Assembly: GCA_963921195.1 (NCBI GenBank)
Contig: OY992537.1
Coordinates: 180,436,065-180,500,064, forward strand
DNA length: 64,000 bases
Reading direction: 5' to 3'
DNA from: Pegoplata infirma
Taxonomy: Eukaryota > Arthropoda > Insecta > Diptera > Anthomyiidae
Positions 11,500 to 22,250 of this stretch are shown here, piece after piece (position 1 is the first letter of the stretch; every line of letters starts with the position of its first letter). The notes under the pieces were generated by a model, which searched no databases, was not told where the DNA came from, and saw only the letters and a program-made list of their open reading frames with translations. A program made the translations under genes and the position numbers.

Positions 11500-13010
11500 C
11501 ATTTTATATTTTTAGGTTATGGGGAATTTATGAAAATTTTCAAGGTTATTTTTGTTCATAACTTTAAAACTATTAAACCGATATTGCTCAAATGCAATAC
11601 CGAACTGCTCTAATTACACTGTGCTACAGTGAAAAAATACTTCTGATGTGACATAGTATAGGTTGTTGGTTTTGTCGAGTAGATCACAAAAATGCCCATT
11701 ACACTTCCCAGACACCCTTAAATTTTAGAGTTATTGTCAAAAAACGTTTTTTTGGGACTTTGCTCGCTAAACCTTGTGTAATTCAGAAAATTTTCAACCG
11801 ATTTTAAATATTTTAACTGTTTTGGATGGAAGAAGGATGGGGCTTTCCATGTGTGTGAATTGGTCTACACATATAAGAAAGATATCTATAGATTTTTTCT
11901 ATAATATCTAATTTTTTTGTTATTTTTTGAAAAATTTTCGAGTTTATCGATTTTTTTCTGCTATAGTTCGTTCAACAACCTTTATATTTATAAACGTATT
12001 TTTAAAGAAAATTCAATTCTGAATACGATGAGCTTTATCCTGAAAAAATCGGATAACAATTAACAGAGTTGTGATAATTTTTCTAAAAACGAAAATTAAG
12101 ATTTTGCATGAAATCGCCGTCCAGATATCCCGGGGAAAAAAATTAATTTATCATAAGAGCTCATTTATAAAGGTTTTTGGCGCGCTGAATCCGAATCTGG
12201 CCTTTAAATTGCTCTATCACATCAGGTTTTTGAGATATTTAGCATAAATTGATATATCAAAAACTTAGTAAGATAGCGCAATTTCAAGGTCAAATTCGAA
12301 CTCAGGGGGTCAAAAACCTTTAAAATAATGATACGCGACCTCTCAGTATGTTCGTTTATTTTTTTTGCTTGGGTTGTCTAAACGGCAATTTCATCCAAAA
12401 TCGTAATTTTCTTTTTTAGGAAAATTATCACAACTGTGTCAATTTTTATCCGTTTTTTTTGGCATAAAGCTCATCGTATTCACAATTAAATTTTCTTTAA
12501 GAATTCGTTTATAAGTATAAATGTTGTTGAACAAACTATAGCAGAAAAAAATCGATAAACTCTAAAATTTTCAAAAAATATCAAAAAAAATTAGATATTG
12601 TTGAAAAAATCAATACATATCTTTCTAATATGTATCGACCAATTTACACACATAAAAAGCCCTATCCTTTTTTTATCCAAAACAGTTAAAAAATTTAAAA
12701 TCGGTTGAAAAATGTTTAAGTTACCAGTGGTTTAGTGAGAAAAGTCGCAAAAAAACGTTTTTTACAATAACTTTAAAATTTGAGGGTGTCTGGCAAGTTT
12801 GATGGGCATTTTTGTAATTTTTTCGACGAGCCCTACAACCTTAACTACCTCCTTTCAAAAGTATTTTCGATTTTTTGTTTTTGGTAGCACAGTGTTCAAA
12901 AATTATCTTTGTTATAGATACAATCATCATATAATTTCCCTGATCGCCATTTTAACAGAGAGGCGGGTATCGCTAGATCGTCTTAAAATCATTCAAGAAT
13001 CTTAAAATAT
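11500..13010. repeat. Mini-me-like flank interrupted by a foldback
   Basis: Left of 11617, the blocks AACCGATATTGCTCAAATG and CAATACCGAAC match CCGATATCGCTCAAATGAAA at 53760-53790. Right of 12894, GATCGCCATTT and GGTATCGCTAGATCGTCTTAA match GATCACCATTT and GGATATCGCTAGAATGTCTTAA near 53850-53915. One mini-me-type repeat was therefore split by the element at 11617-12894. Confidence 0.6.
11617..12894. mobile_element. Foldback element with CACTGTGCTAC ends, arms about 500 bases
   Basis: The left end is CACTGTGCTAC and the right end GTAGCACAGTG. Arms run about 11617-12125 and 12385-12894 and pair over most of their length: CAGACACCCTTAAATTTTA near 11710 with AAATTTGAGGGTGTCTGG near 12775, and the GAGTTTATCGATTTTTTTCT block with its complement. 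The left flank is TTA and the right TTC, so a TWA duplication is likely but mutated. There is no transposase. It belongs with the CACTGT foldback class. Confidence 0.8.
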
Positions 13011-13029
13011 GGTCCTATTCCATTAGATC

Positions 13030-14457
13030 TAGAGTTTTTCACGGGAATTCCCGGGAATTTTAGTTTCTTTGAAATTGTTAATTTTTCGGCTTCTATTGAT
13101 TATTTAGTATGTGATTTTTTAGAGACGTTCTAACTAAAAAATGTCATGAAATCTGAGACTTACGAAATGAAAGAAGTCTCACATATCTAAATTTCGATAG
13201 GATATAATTACACAGTGATAAAAAATCGAAATTTCCGAATCGGAACAAAATGAAACCAAAAGCAAATTAAAGTTTACATTTTACATAACAAAGCCATCAA
13301 GACGTTTTTTTTAATTCAGCGCTAGATTATTTTTACACGCATTTTAAAGCAATTAAAGCTTTTGTACTAAACATGTCCTACATTAGGGGCCCCTGGTTTA
13401 AACATAAGCTCGAAATTACGTTACCTACAACCGGTATGAATTTCGCTGCAATCGGTCCCGTCCTATTTACTGAATAGCCAAATTAATAAAAAATAATCCA
13501 CTGTTCACCGTTGCGTATGATTGTTATTTAAAGGCAATTACAAAATTAATCATACGCCTTATACAATTTTTAAGCAATTATTATTATAATTATAATAAAA
13601 GTTCACCAACTTCAAATGCATGTAAAAAATCTAGCGCTAAACCAAAAAAAAGTGTCGAGGGTTTTATTATGATTTCATTTGCTTTTTGTTTCATCCCATT
13701 CCGATTTTGGTTGTTGGGCTGTGTTATCAGATCCTGATACTTTTTTTCAGAAGCTAAGAAATTTTCTTTCTGAGAACTGCATTATAAAAATTTCCAGTAT
13801 GATTATTTGTTTCTTTAGAAAATATTTATGTCTCTGGACATGATGCTTCTTACATCGATAAATTGATATAAAATCTGTGTAAAGGATGACAGTTTTTTTT
13901 TTTGAAACCAGGATTTTTAATTTTTTTTTAATAATTTTTGGGGTAAATTTTCTTATAATTTCATTTCTCTGAAACAGTTACATTCAATTTCAGAAACATA
14001 ATAGAGAAATTCCTGTAAATCAGTTTCATTGTGTTTTAGAGGCAAAGCGTTGAGAACCAATTGTAAAAATGAACTGAGATGATTTAAAATAAATGATGAA
14101 TTTGTATTATTAAAACAGATAAAGCGATGTGAAATAACATATTCCCTTAAAAATACTTTAAACTGACTTCGTTATCTTTGGACCGTTTTTTTTTTTTTTT
14201 ATAAAAACTGGGTAACAAAAATTGTTCTTTTTTTTCTCAAAACTTATTTTTTTCCTGTTTTAAAGGTACTAAATAAGATTTTTATGGTGTTAATAAACAT
14301 TATAAATAGTGTAATCACATTCATAAGGCTTTTATATATTTTTTTGACAAACAATTTGGGTTTTTAGTTATTGCGGGAATTCCCGGGATCCCGGGAAATT
14401 TAAAAATGAATCCCGCTTTCCCGCGAAATGAAAAAGTTCGGGAAAAGAAAAACTCTA
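13030..14457. mobile_element. Element with TAGAGTTTTTC ends and CCCGGGAATTCCC motifs
   Basis: The left end reads TAGAGTTTTTCACGGGAATT and the right end GAAAAGAAAAACTCTA. Both subterminal regions hold CCCGGGAATTCCC-like palindromes (13040-13062; 14373-14430). Flanking DNA shows TTAGATC on both sides, with five extra bases on the right, so the target duplication is uncertain. A smaller foldback is nested at 13211-13724. There is no coding sequence. Confidence 0.65.
13211..13724. mobile_element. Foldback MITE with CACAG ends and TTA duplication
   Basis: Arms pair over about 130 bases each: CGAAATTTCCGAATCGGAAC and GAAACCAAAAGCAAAT at left, ATTTGCTTTTTGTTTCATCC and CCGATTTTGG at right, with TCAGCGCTAGAT opposite ATCTAGCGCTAAA. 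The outer ends are CACAG and CTGTG, flanked directly by TTA on both sides. A 3-base TWA duplication suggests a PIF/Harbinger-type element (inference). Confidence 0.75.
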
Positions 14458-15225
14458 ATTACTTAGATCCCAAAGTACCCAAAAAGTACCTAATTTTCTT
14501 ACCAAATTTATCATCCCTGCAACAACACATGGCAGTTAGTTATATTTTTGTGGGCCACAAAATAGCTCCATATGACGACCAATAATAACAACAACAACAA
14601 CAATGGCTTAAAGCGCACACATAACTGGCCATTTCATCTTCCGGTTATATGTTGTTGTCGCTGCTGCTCTATCTATCTCTTCCAAAATATATTGACAATA
14701 AAAATTGATTCTGATTGCCTTTTGGGTATAAATGTTTTTGAGCAATAATAAAAAACGCCATTTGGCGATTAAGAAGACAAGATTAAAAAATTTATTGCAA
14801 AATTATTTATGGACTTCTGTGTTTTTTACTACACTATTTTTTTTTTGAAGCTTCATAAAAAGACAGAGAAAAAATAAACGGAAGTTATGTGTAGTTTTTA
14901 AATAAGGGTCAGTCAGTTAGTTAAAGATGGGTGAAAAACAAAAGAAAGTTTTTTTTTAGCTTTTTTGTTGCTTGAGGGAGTAGAAGGGAAATTTATCTTT
15001 CGAAACAACACCAACATACGCTGTCGTTAGTATTGTGTCAAAAGAAATCAGTTGTTGTTTGTCATGATTTAATGCAGCATATGTTGTAATTTATGGTCAC
15101 TTAATATATTTTTTTTAAATTCTTTTGTTTTTATCCTTTTCTTGTAATTGTATGGAAAGATGTTGGAATTGACATAATTTGAATAATATGAATTGTTAAT
15201 AAACTTAATTAAAAAAAAGAGTTGT
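14458..15225. other. Non-coding stretch with an AAC microsatellite
   Basis: ACA/AAC triplets run at about 14587-14605. No gene or element end was seen elsewhere in the stretch. Confidence 0.5.
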
Positions 15226-15392
15226 TGGAAAAAAGTTCTTCATTAGCTCGTTGGTACCATCGAGAGATCGCTTTCTTTGAAGGATTTCCCTATGGCGGCC
15301 TTTCTTGATATACTATAGAGGGGGGCTTTTAATAATGTCATCCCAATCTCGATATCATTGTCTAGTCTGGAAGTGAAACGTGGTATCGTTTT
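15225..15392 (+). pseudogene. Family A reverse transcriptase fragment
   Basis: The forward sequence matches the complement of 5150-5300. It includes the motif A region (GCGGCCTTTCTTGATAT, then GGGGGCTTTTAATAATGTC), CTAGTCTGG and GTGAAACGTGGTATCG. It ends at the T run where a tRNA-like sequence begins. It is a short dead internal fragment. Confidence 0.75.
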
Positions 15393-15395
15393 TTT

Positions 15396-15470
15396 GAGGG
15401 CGCTGTTGCTCAGTGGTTAGCGCGTTGGACTACTAGCCAGCAAGCCTGGGTTCGATTCTCAGCTCAGGCA
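15396..15470 (+). pseudogene. tRNA-derived sequence (SINE head or tRNA pseudogene)
   Basis: An A-box-like TTGCTCAGTGGTTAGCGC and a B box GGGTTCGATTCTC are present with tRNA-like spacing. The T arm CTGGG/CTCAG pairs, and the GTTGG/CCAGC stem leaves an 8-base anticodon loop. The acceptor ends do not pair, so it is not a working tRNA. A T-rich run follows at 15477. It inserted next to the family A fragment. It differs from the SINE at 31742-31875. Confidence 0.65.
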
Positions 15471-15701
15471 AAACTAAATTTTTTTTTCAGATATTTATTA
15501 GCTTCTATTCGTTTCAGGTAATATTAAATACCGGAATATAAAAGGATCAGGATTGGAGTCCCGATTATAAAAATGTTCAGAACTGGTTCGAAAAGAAATC
15601 ACTCTTATCATTAACATTTTTTTTTTCTTATTCTTTTAAAAATTTTGGTATAATGAGACTTTTTTGAATTGAAAAACTTTCAGCCTTTAACATTTTTGTT
15701 A

Positions 15702-15962
15702 GTCCCAATTTAGACAGGGCAATTTTAATTGCCGCAATTCTTAGTTTATAGGAGAGAGCGGTAAAGGAATGGAAAGGGGAAAAAACTTGCTCGTACTGGC
15801 AATTCGTTTTGTTTTTTCATTCGCAACTCTCACTTCTAGAGTATTTTCACATTTCTTTTTGGAATTGCCGAACAGAATTGCCAGTGTGTGAACATAAACG
15901 GCAAGTTCAAAAGAGAAACATAAAAATTGCCGCAATTAAAATTGCCTGTTATGAATTGGGAC
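15702..15962. mobile_element. MITE with GTCCCAATT ends and TTA duplication
   Basis: The left end reads GTCCCAATT and continues to GGCAATTTTAATTGC. The right end gives the same sequence inverted (GCAATTAAAATTGCC to AATTGGGAC), an arm of about 40 bases. TTA flanks both sides (15699-15701 and 15963-15965). This fits a Tourist/PIF-Harbinger-type MITE. The minus-strand ORF inside it (15935-15741) is incidental. Confidence 0.85.
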
Positions 15963-15991
15963 TTATTTGAAAAGTCTTTTTTTAATAAATA

Positions 15992-16172
15992 CACACAAAA
16001 AAAAATATAAAAAATTGTGTCCGTTTTGGGGATAATACAACCTATAAAGTGGTTTTGGATAACTTACCTAAGTTTTTTAGAGCAAAAACTTTGGTATGTT
16101 ATCCAAAACCACTTTATAGGTTGTAATTAAACCAAAAACTGGCACAATTTTTTAATTTTTTTTTTTTGTGTG
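15992..16172. mobile_element. Tc1/mariner-like MITE with CACACAAAA ends
   Basis: The 181-base element is almost all inverted repeat. ACAACCTATAAAGTGGTTTT near 16048 pairs with AAAACCACTTTATAGGTTGT near 16105. Ends are CACACAAAA and TTTTGTGTG with TA on both sides. The same end type bounds 27385-28385. Confidence 0.9.
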
Positions 16173-16439
16173 TAGTTTTAAGAACTTAAAAAATTTCCTT
16201 CAAAAATATTTCTGATTCTTTGACAAAAAAAACTCAACAAAAACCTATCGGATCTAATTAGGGTTTGCAATGCGGTTTTAATCGTAACCGTGACCGCGGT
16301 TAACCGCACTATTTAACCGTAACCGCAATAAAAATCCTGCGGTTACGGTTAATGTAATTACAATTCAATTTGTAGGGAAAAAGAGTTTTTTTAGAAAAAA
16401 AAAACAATGAAAAACAACGAATAATAAAAAAATTGTAAA

Positions 16440-16908
16440 AACTAAAAATGCCTCATAATATGAGACATTTTATATTGAAATATATTTCAGTATCTATATT
16501 TTTTCAGTAGAATAAATGTCCCAAATTCTGAGACAGTTTCTAATGAAAATATGTCTCATAGTCTGAGAATTTTTCTTTAGAAAATATGCCTCAGAATCTG
16601 AATAATTTTCTATTGAAAAAATTTTTAGAGTCTAAAACTTTTTCTATAAAAAAATACTTAGAATCTGAAAAAGTTTTTATAAAAAAATATATACCAGCAT
16701 CTAAAACATTTCCTATAGAAGGGATATTTCTTAATCTGAGACTTTTTTCTGTTTTTCTACAGAAAAAAATCTCAGAATCTAAAACTATTGCTATAAAAAA
16801 ATTTCAGCAATTGCTCCTTTTTGGAATAAAAAATATTCTCAATCGAAAAAATGTCTCAGAATCTATGGGGTTTTACAGAAAAAATGTCTCAGAAGCTTTT
16901 TTTAAATA
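16440..16908 (+). repeat. Degenerate palindromic satellite inside the outer hAT-like element
   Basis: Units resembling ATGTCTCAGAATCTGAGAC and TTTTTCTATAGAAAAA recur about every 35-40 bases with heavy decay. The 107-codon ORF at 16586-16909 is a by-product: its repeated Ser-Glu-Ser-Lys pattern comes from the satellite period. Confidence 0.8.
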
Positions 16909-17039
16909 GGAATGAAAAACTTTTTTTTTTTTAATTTCTCCCACCAAAACCCAAATTCAGTGGCGTATACAGGGGGGGGGCCCGGGGGTTCGGCCCCCCC
17001 CCGAAATGATATTACAAATTTCAGGATTTGGTATCAAAT

Positions 17040-17635
17040 AACAAGTACAATATTAAAAAACTTCTTAAAAAAATCGAAAAATCAAAAACTTTTTGAAGAA
17101 AAATGTTTTGAAACTGAAAATTTTTCTGTTAAAAAATCTCAAAATTTGAAAATTTTTTCCTAGAATTTGAAACTTTTCAACTTAAGATTCTAATGAAAAA
17201 ATATCTTAGAACCTAAAGTTTTATATACACAAAAAATTTACCTAATTCTAAGTAAAATGTAGTCAAGTCTTAAAGTGCGACTTTGTCTTTTAGAAAAATG
17301 TCTCAGAACGAGAATATTTCTTAAAAAAAAATGTCTCAGAATCTTACACTTTTCTAAAAAAAAAATGCCTCAGAATCTAAAACTTTCTATAAGAAAAATG
17401 TCTGAAAATCTAAGACTTTTTCTATAGGCAAAATGTCTCAGAGCCTGAGACTGTTTCTATAGAAAATTCTTAGAATCTGAGGCTTTTCTATATGAAAAAA
17501 GTTTCAGAATCTGAGAACTTTCTATTATAATGTCTCTGAAAATCTCAAAATCTGAAAATTTTTTCTTAGAATTTGAAACTTTTCAACGAGACTACTTTTA
17601 AACAAGACTATTTATAAAAAAAAATGTCTCAGAAT
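17040..17635 (+). repeat. Degenerate palindromic satellite inside nested hAT-like element
   Basis: From about 17280, units AAATGTCTCAGAATCT and TTTCTATAGAAAA recur at 30-40 base spacing. The stretch before that is a more decayed A-rich form. An incidental ORF crosses its left part. Confidence 0.75.
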
Positions 17636-18687
17636 CATGGACGTATACAGGGGGTGGGCACAGGGGGCACGTGCCCCCCCCCCCTTTGCGATTTGAAAAT
17701 TTCATTGTACAAAAAAATACACAGGTATCAAAATATTTTTGTTTTTAAAGAAAAGATTTTAGTTTTTTATAGAAAACTCAAGAGCGTAATCTAATTTAAT
17801 TTCTGAAAAGCCATTTATATCGAAATATCTGTAAAATATGTTTAAAAAACACATAAAATGGTTTTATGTAATAAAAATTATGCATGAGGATCATAAAAAA
17901 AATGTCTAAAAAAATTTAAAACTACAAGATTCTAAGATTAAATTGTGAGATTCGGAAATATTATATCTATAGGAGATTCTCAGATTCTGAAAACATTTTT
18001 TTAGAAACATTTTCAGATTTTTATACATTTTTTCGTCAGGAAAATTGTTATATTTTGTTAGATTTTTTTTTCTTATTGAAAAATTGTTAGATTGTAAAAC
18101 ATTTTCTCTATAGAAAATTTTGAAATTCTTAGTAAATTTTTTATAGACAAACTATCAGATTATTATATATAAAAACTTTTTAGATGCTAATACTTTTTCT
18201 ATCAAAAGAAATCTTAAATTTTAATTTTTTTTTTATAGAAAAAGCATCACATGGTACCACGGAACAAGCTAAAATCTAAAACAGCGCGATCACCAGACTT
18301 TTTAATGAATATGAATTTTGAATATCTAACAACAATTTTTGGATATAAATCTAAAATGTTCAATCTCGAACTTTTTCTGGGTAAAAATTGCACAAATGAA
18401 CAAAATTTTGTAACTATATTCAAAAATACTTAAACCTCAAAAATCTGCCCAAAATACACCCATTTTGATCCATATGAGGATCTTCTGAGTTTAGCAGACG
18501 CGGTTTGCTAAATTTCTGTTTGGATAATTTAGGTCGAGTCAGCAGAAAAATCTGTCAAAACAAACATTTTTATGGCTCTCACTTATGACTCTTACGTGAA
18601 GCAATAAATACGTAGTTAAATCGGCGATGACTAAAAAAAATTTGAAAGTTGTGCCCCCCCGTTTTCAAATTCCTGGATACGTCGCTG
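17636..18687. mobile_element. Third-level hAT-like element, CTCAGAAT duplication
   Basis: The left end CATGGACGTATACAGGGGG and the right end CCTGGATACGTCGCTG are related to the ends of 16958-21130, so this is the same family. The 8-base flank CTCAGAAT on both sides is satellite sequence. Poly-C blocks (17675-17690; 18653-18660) lie near each end. There is no transposase. The sequence between about 18260 and 18640 is not satellite and has no recognised coding. Confidence 0.85.
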
Positions 18688-18699
18688 CTCAGAATCTTT

Positions 18700-19576
18700 C
18701 ACTTGTCTAAAAAAAAAAAAAATCTAAGATATTTTCTAAAGGAAAAATGTCTCAGAACCTGAGACTGTTTCTATAAAAAATTCTCAGAATCTGAAGCTTT
18801 TCTATATGAAAAAAGTTTCCGAATCTGCGAACTTTCTATTGGAATAATGTCTCTGAATCTAATAAATGTCTCAAAATCTGAGATTTTTTCTATAAAATAA
18901 TTCTTAGAATTGAGGCTTTTCTATATGAAAAATGTTTTAGAATCTGAGAACTTTCTATAGGAATAATGTCTCTAAATTTGAGAATTTTTCTTACAATCTA
19001 GGGAAATGTCTCAGAATCTTAGAATTTTTTTACGAAAAATGTCTTAGAATCAACGAATTTGTCTTAAGAAAAATTATCTCAAAATCTAAGATTTTGTGTA
19101 TAGGAAAAATGTCTCAGAGATACAATCTGAGACTTTTTCTATTGTAAAAATATATTTTTCTATAAGAATAATGTCTCAGAATCTGAGTATTTTTCTATGG
19201 GAAAAATATTTCAGAATCTGAGACTTTTTCTTTAGGAAAAATGTCTCAGAATCTGAGACTTTTCCTATAGAAAAAATTTCGAAGAATCTGAGACTTTTTC
19301 TAGAGGAAAAATGTCAAAGAATCTGAGACTTTCTATAGGAAAAATGTCTCAGAATTAGAAACTTTTTCTTTAGGAAAAATGTCTAAGAATCTGAGACTTT
19401 TTCTATAGAAAAATTGTTTAAGAATCTTAGACTTTTTCTATAGGAACATTTTCTCAGAATCTAAAACTTTTTGTGTAGAATGTTTCAGAATCTGAGAAAA
19501 TGTGCTAGACTAGAAATATCTCAGATTCTGGGAAAATGTCTTACAATCGGGGTCTTTTCTTTTGGAAAAGTATTTT
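18700..19576 (+). repeat. Palindromic satellite, moderately conserved
   Basis: Roughly 25 units of the AGAATCTGAGACTTTTTCTA type occur at 34-37 base spacing, most regular at 19200-19480. The unit here mostly has TATAGGAAAAATG. The array is broken at 19577 by a jockey insertion. Confidence 0.9.
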
Positions 19577-20489
19577 ATAAATATGTTTAGTTCCGCAGGG
19601 AAGTGTACTTGGTCCTATTTTATATTTGATTTTTACATCAGATTTACCAACTAACGACCGTCTGCTAACGTCAACTTTTGCAGACGATACAGCAATTATT
19701 AGTACACACACCAATCCATCCGTTGCATCAATTGAACTTAATAACCATCTTAGAATTGTGGAGACGTGGTTTAAAAATTGGCGAATAAAAGTCAATGCTC
19801 TGAAAAGCAAGCACGTTACTTTTACACTAAGAACAGGAACTTGTCCTCCTGTCTCCCTAAATGGAGAACATATCCCACAATCTGAGAATGTAACATACCT
19901 TGGCATTCATTTGGACAGCCGATTAACATGGCGAAAGCACATAGAAGCCAAGAGGCTTCAAATGAAGCTGAAATCCAGCAATTTACACTGGTTAATTAAC
20001 AAATATTCCAAACTTAGCCTTGACTCAAAAGTCACCCTGTATAACTGTATATTAAAACCAATTTGGACCTATGGTATCCAACTTTATGGTACTGCAAGCG
20101 CATCCAATATAGAACTTATACAGAGGGCACAATCAAAAATTCTTAGAACTATGACCGGCGCGCCATGGTTTATTCGCAACGAGAATATACACAGGGATCT
20201 TATAATACCATTTGTGAAGGATGAGTTTATCACAATAAGGACAAGATATGCTGATAAACTGGAAAATCACCACAACCCCTTGGCTAGGGTCTTGACACGA
20301 ACTCAGGGACATTCAAGACTGCGTCGTGCAGACTTGCCGCCCTTGTAACTATGAGGCTCCTTTGGAGTGTCTACTATTTTAAGTTAGAGTTTTAAGATTT
20401 AAATACTTATTGTTAGGCCTAAGAAAGGCGATTCAATAATAGCCAAAATAAAGTGTATAAAAAAAAAAAATAAAAAATAAATATGTTTA
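19577..20489 (+). mobile_element. Young 5'-truncated jockey-type retrotransposon
   Basis: The body 19590-20476 is flanked by a perfect 13-base duplication, ATAAATATGTTTA (19577-19589 and 20477-20489). It starts mid-RT and ends with an AATAAA signal at 20448-20453 and an A-rich tail. These are hallmarks of target-primed reverse transcription that stopped early. The open frame and intact duplication make it much younger than the family A and B relics. Confidence 0.95.
19590..20348 (+). CDS. Jockey-type ORF2, C-terminal part of reverse transcriptase (truncated)
   Basis: An open frame of 252 codons runs from the first base after the target duplication. It starts with RT motif B, VPQGSVLGPILY, then motif C, STFADDTAII, with the catalytic Asp pair. 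These are followed by palm/thumb blocks (KNWRIKVNALKSKHVTF; VTYLGIHLDSRLTWRKHIE) and a C-terminal region ending RRADLPPL. There is no RNase H domain, as usual for jockey-clade elements. The N-terminal endonuclease, fingers and motif A are missing through 5' truncation, so the protein cannot work and has no proper start codon. No internal stop is present. Confidence 0.9.
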   Translation, partial: VPQGSVLGPILYLIFTSDLPTNDRLLTSTFADDTAIISTHTNPSVASIELNNHLRIVETWFKNWRIKVNALKSKHVTFTLRTGTCPPVSLNGEHIPQSENVTYLGIHLDSRLTWRKHIEAKRLQMKLKSSNLHWLINKYSKLSLDSKVTLYNCILKPIWTYGIQLYGTASASNIELIQRAQSKILRTMTGAPWFIRNENIHRDLIIPFVKDEFITIRTRYADKLENHHNPLARVLTRTQGHSRLRRADLPPL

Positions 20490-21100
20490 TAGAATCATTT
20501 TCTAAAATGGCTTTTTCCCGAGAAACGTTTTCCATTGAAAATATGATTAAGAGTCTTTGATTTTTTCTATAACAAAAACTGCCTTTACTGGATATTCTCA
20601 TAGAATCTTATTTTTAGATTTTTGTTTTTTTCTGTAAAGACAGTTGAGTTCAGGCTCTAATTATAATTATGTATTATAATTTTTTAATTATGTTATATAT
20701 GGTTTGAATTGAGAAAGGTGTGAAAGAAAAATTTCATATAATCCAGTTATTATAATCTTCAGAAAAACTATTTAATGTCAAATTTATTCAGTTAATAGTC
20801 AATTATATTATTTTTTTAGACTTTTTTAGAAAAAAATTGTAGATTCTGATAATCTTCTTTGGAAAAATGTATCAGCATCTGATACAGTTCACACTTTAAA
20901 AAGAGGCTTAAGTCTCTCAAAAAAATTTCAAAATATAAAAAAAATTTAATTTTTTACCCCCAACAGTTTTAAACTTACACACAAATGAAGAATCTGATTG
21001 TGTTACATTCAGTTTAATGAATCGAGAAAAATTCTAAAACATGTGCTGTTATGTAAATTTTTTGTGAAAAAAAAAATTGAAAAAAAGAAATGTTGGGCCC
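20490..21100. other. Decayed satellite and A/T-rich filler inside nested hAT-like element
   Basis: A few worn satellite units occur (TTTTCTATAACAAAAACTG near 20565, AGAATCTTATTTTTAG near 20600). The rest is featureless AT-rich DNA up to the element end. Confidence 0.5.
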
Positions 21101-21329
21101 CACCGAAATAAAATCCTGGATACGCCCCTGCCCAAATTTTATACTCTCCCACTGTCTACATTTTACATAAAATCTGTAATATACTTTTATTATACGTTTT
21201 TATTAGTCAAAAAATAATTTAATTTAAATTATTTTAAAAAAGTGCGGTTTACTGTTAACCGCGGTTAATCGCTTGAATTTTACCCGTAACCGCGGTTAAT
21301 GAAAACTGCGGTTATTTGCAAACCCTAGC

Positions 21330-22250
21330 TCTAATACAGTGTTTGTAGAGAAAAATCAGATTCTAAAAAAAAAAAGTTTTTAATATCTGAGTCATATTTT
21401 CTTAAAGAAAATTGATATGTTCCAACAAGTTTAAAATTTTATTTTTGAACTTTTCAGATTTCGATGCTGTTTTTATGAAAAATTAGAATCGAAATTTTTT
21501 TTATACAAAAATAATTCTAAGAATTCTTTCAATAAGTTTAAAAATACTGCTTGCCTATAAGCAGGTTTGTAAGGGAGTGATTTTTTTGTTTGCTTACAAA
21601 CCTGCTTACGTATGGCATGATAATTGTTCGCAATGTCCCACTTTAGAGCATTTCTTTCGAGCGCTTATATCGGCGCAATGAATATGAATTGAAATCATGC
21701 CTTTTTTAAATATTTTCAGTATTTCTTAAGTCACTGCCATACTTTACTGCAACCGGTATGCAGGTTAGTAAGCCAACAAAATCTCTCCCTTACACACCTG
21801 CATACGGTATGCAGCTGTGTAAGCGAATGTCATAAAAATACAACAACATTAAAATTCGTTCGCTTACAGAAGTGCATTCTTGTATGTAGTGCTTCCAAAA
21901 TATCGATAATTTTTTGCTGGTATATCTCTTGTCAAAAATTTTTTTAGACTCCAAGGCATTCTCCAAACCTAAAAATTTTTCGTAACAAATTCACCGATTT
22001 TTACTTACAAAATTTTTTTACATTTTAAAAAACAATTTTTCTTTTAGAAAAATTTTCAGATTTCCTATAAAAAATCTTTGAAAGAATTCAGATTCTGTTT
22101 TAGTATTTCCGAAAATAATCTTTCTTAAAGTCAAAAAATGTTTTCCCAAGAAAATTTTTTAAGTCCTCAGACAAAAAATTTTTTAAGATACTGAATTTTT
22201 TTTTACAATGTAAAGGATTTTCTTTTATCCGCGCCTGGTCACTGCTATTA
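21330..22250. other. Non-coding stretch with strong hairpins
   Basis: TAAGCAGGTTTGTAAG at 21558 pairs perfectly with CTTACAAACCTGCTTA ending at 21608. CTGCATACGGTATGCAG near 21799 is a second palindrome in related sequence. This suggests a decayed foldback with GCTTACA-CCTGC arms. No gene was seen. Confidence 0.55.

Larger units (their letters stand above)
16958..21130. mobile_element. Nested hAT-like element with perfect CCCAAATT duplication
   Basis: The left end CAGTGGCGTATACAGGGG and the right end CCTGGATACGCCCCTG are inverted copies. The octamer CCCAAATT flanks both sides exactly (16950-16957 and 21131-21138). The left subterminal part has a run of G then CCCC blocks, and the right a GGGCCCC block. 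It lies within 16259-21327 and carries satellite, another hAT-like element and a jockey copy. No transposase ORF was found. Confidence 0.9.
16259..21327. mobile_element. Large hAT-like composite, TAGGGTTTGCAA ends, AACCGCGGTTAA motifs
   Basis: The left end is TAGGGTTTGCAA and the right end TTGCAAACCCTA. The flanking octamers are GATCTAAT and GCTCTAAT, seven of eight matching. Both subterminal regions carry several AACCGCGGTTAA and GGTTACGG-like blocks (16270-16352; 21240-21315). End sequence and 8-base duplication fit hAT. Most of its 5 kb is later insertions and palindromic satellite. No transposase remains. Confidence 0.8.

Noticed and set aside
15396..15470. Functional tRNA gene
   Set aside because: The acceptor stem does not pair and the anticodon loop has eight bases; SINE head or pseudogene.
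16586..16909. 107-codon ORF with repeated SKTF/SE pattern
   Set aside because: The periodicity equals the satellite unit; it is satellite read in an open frame.
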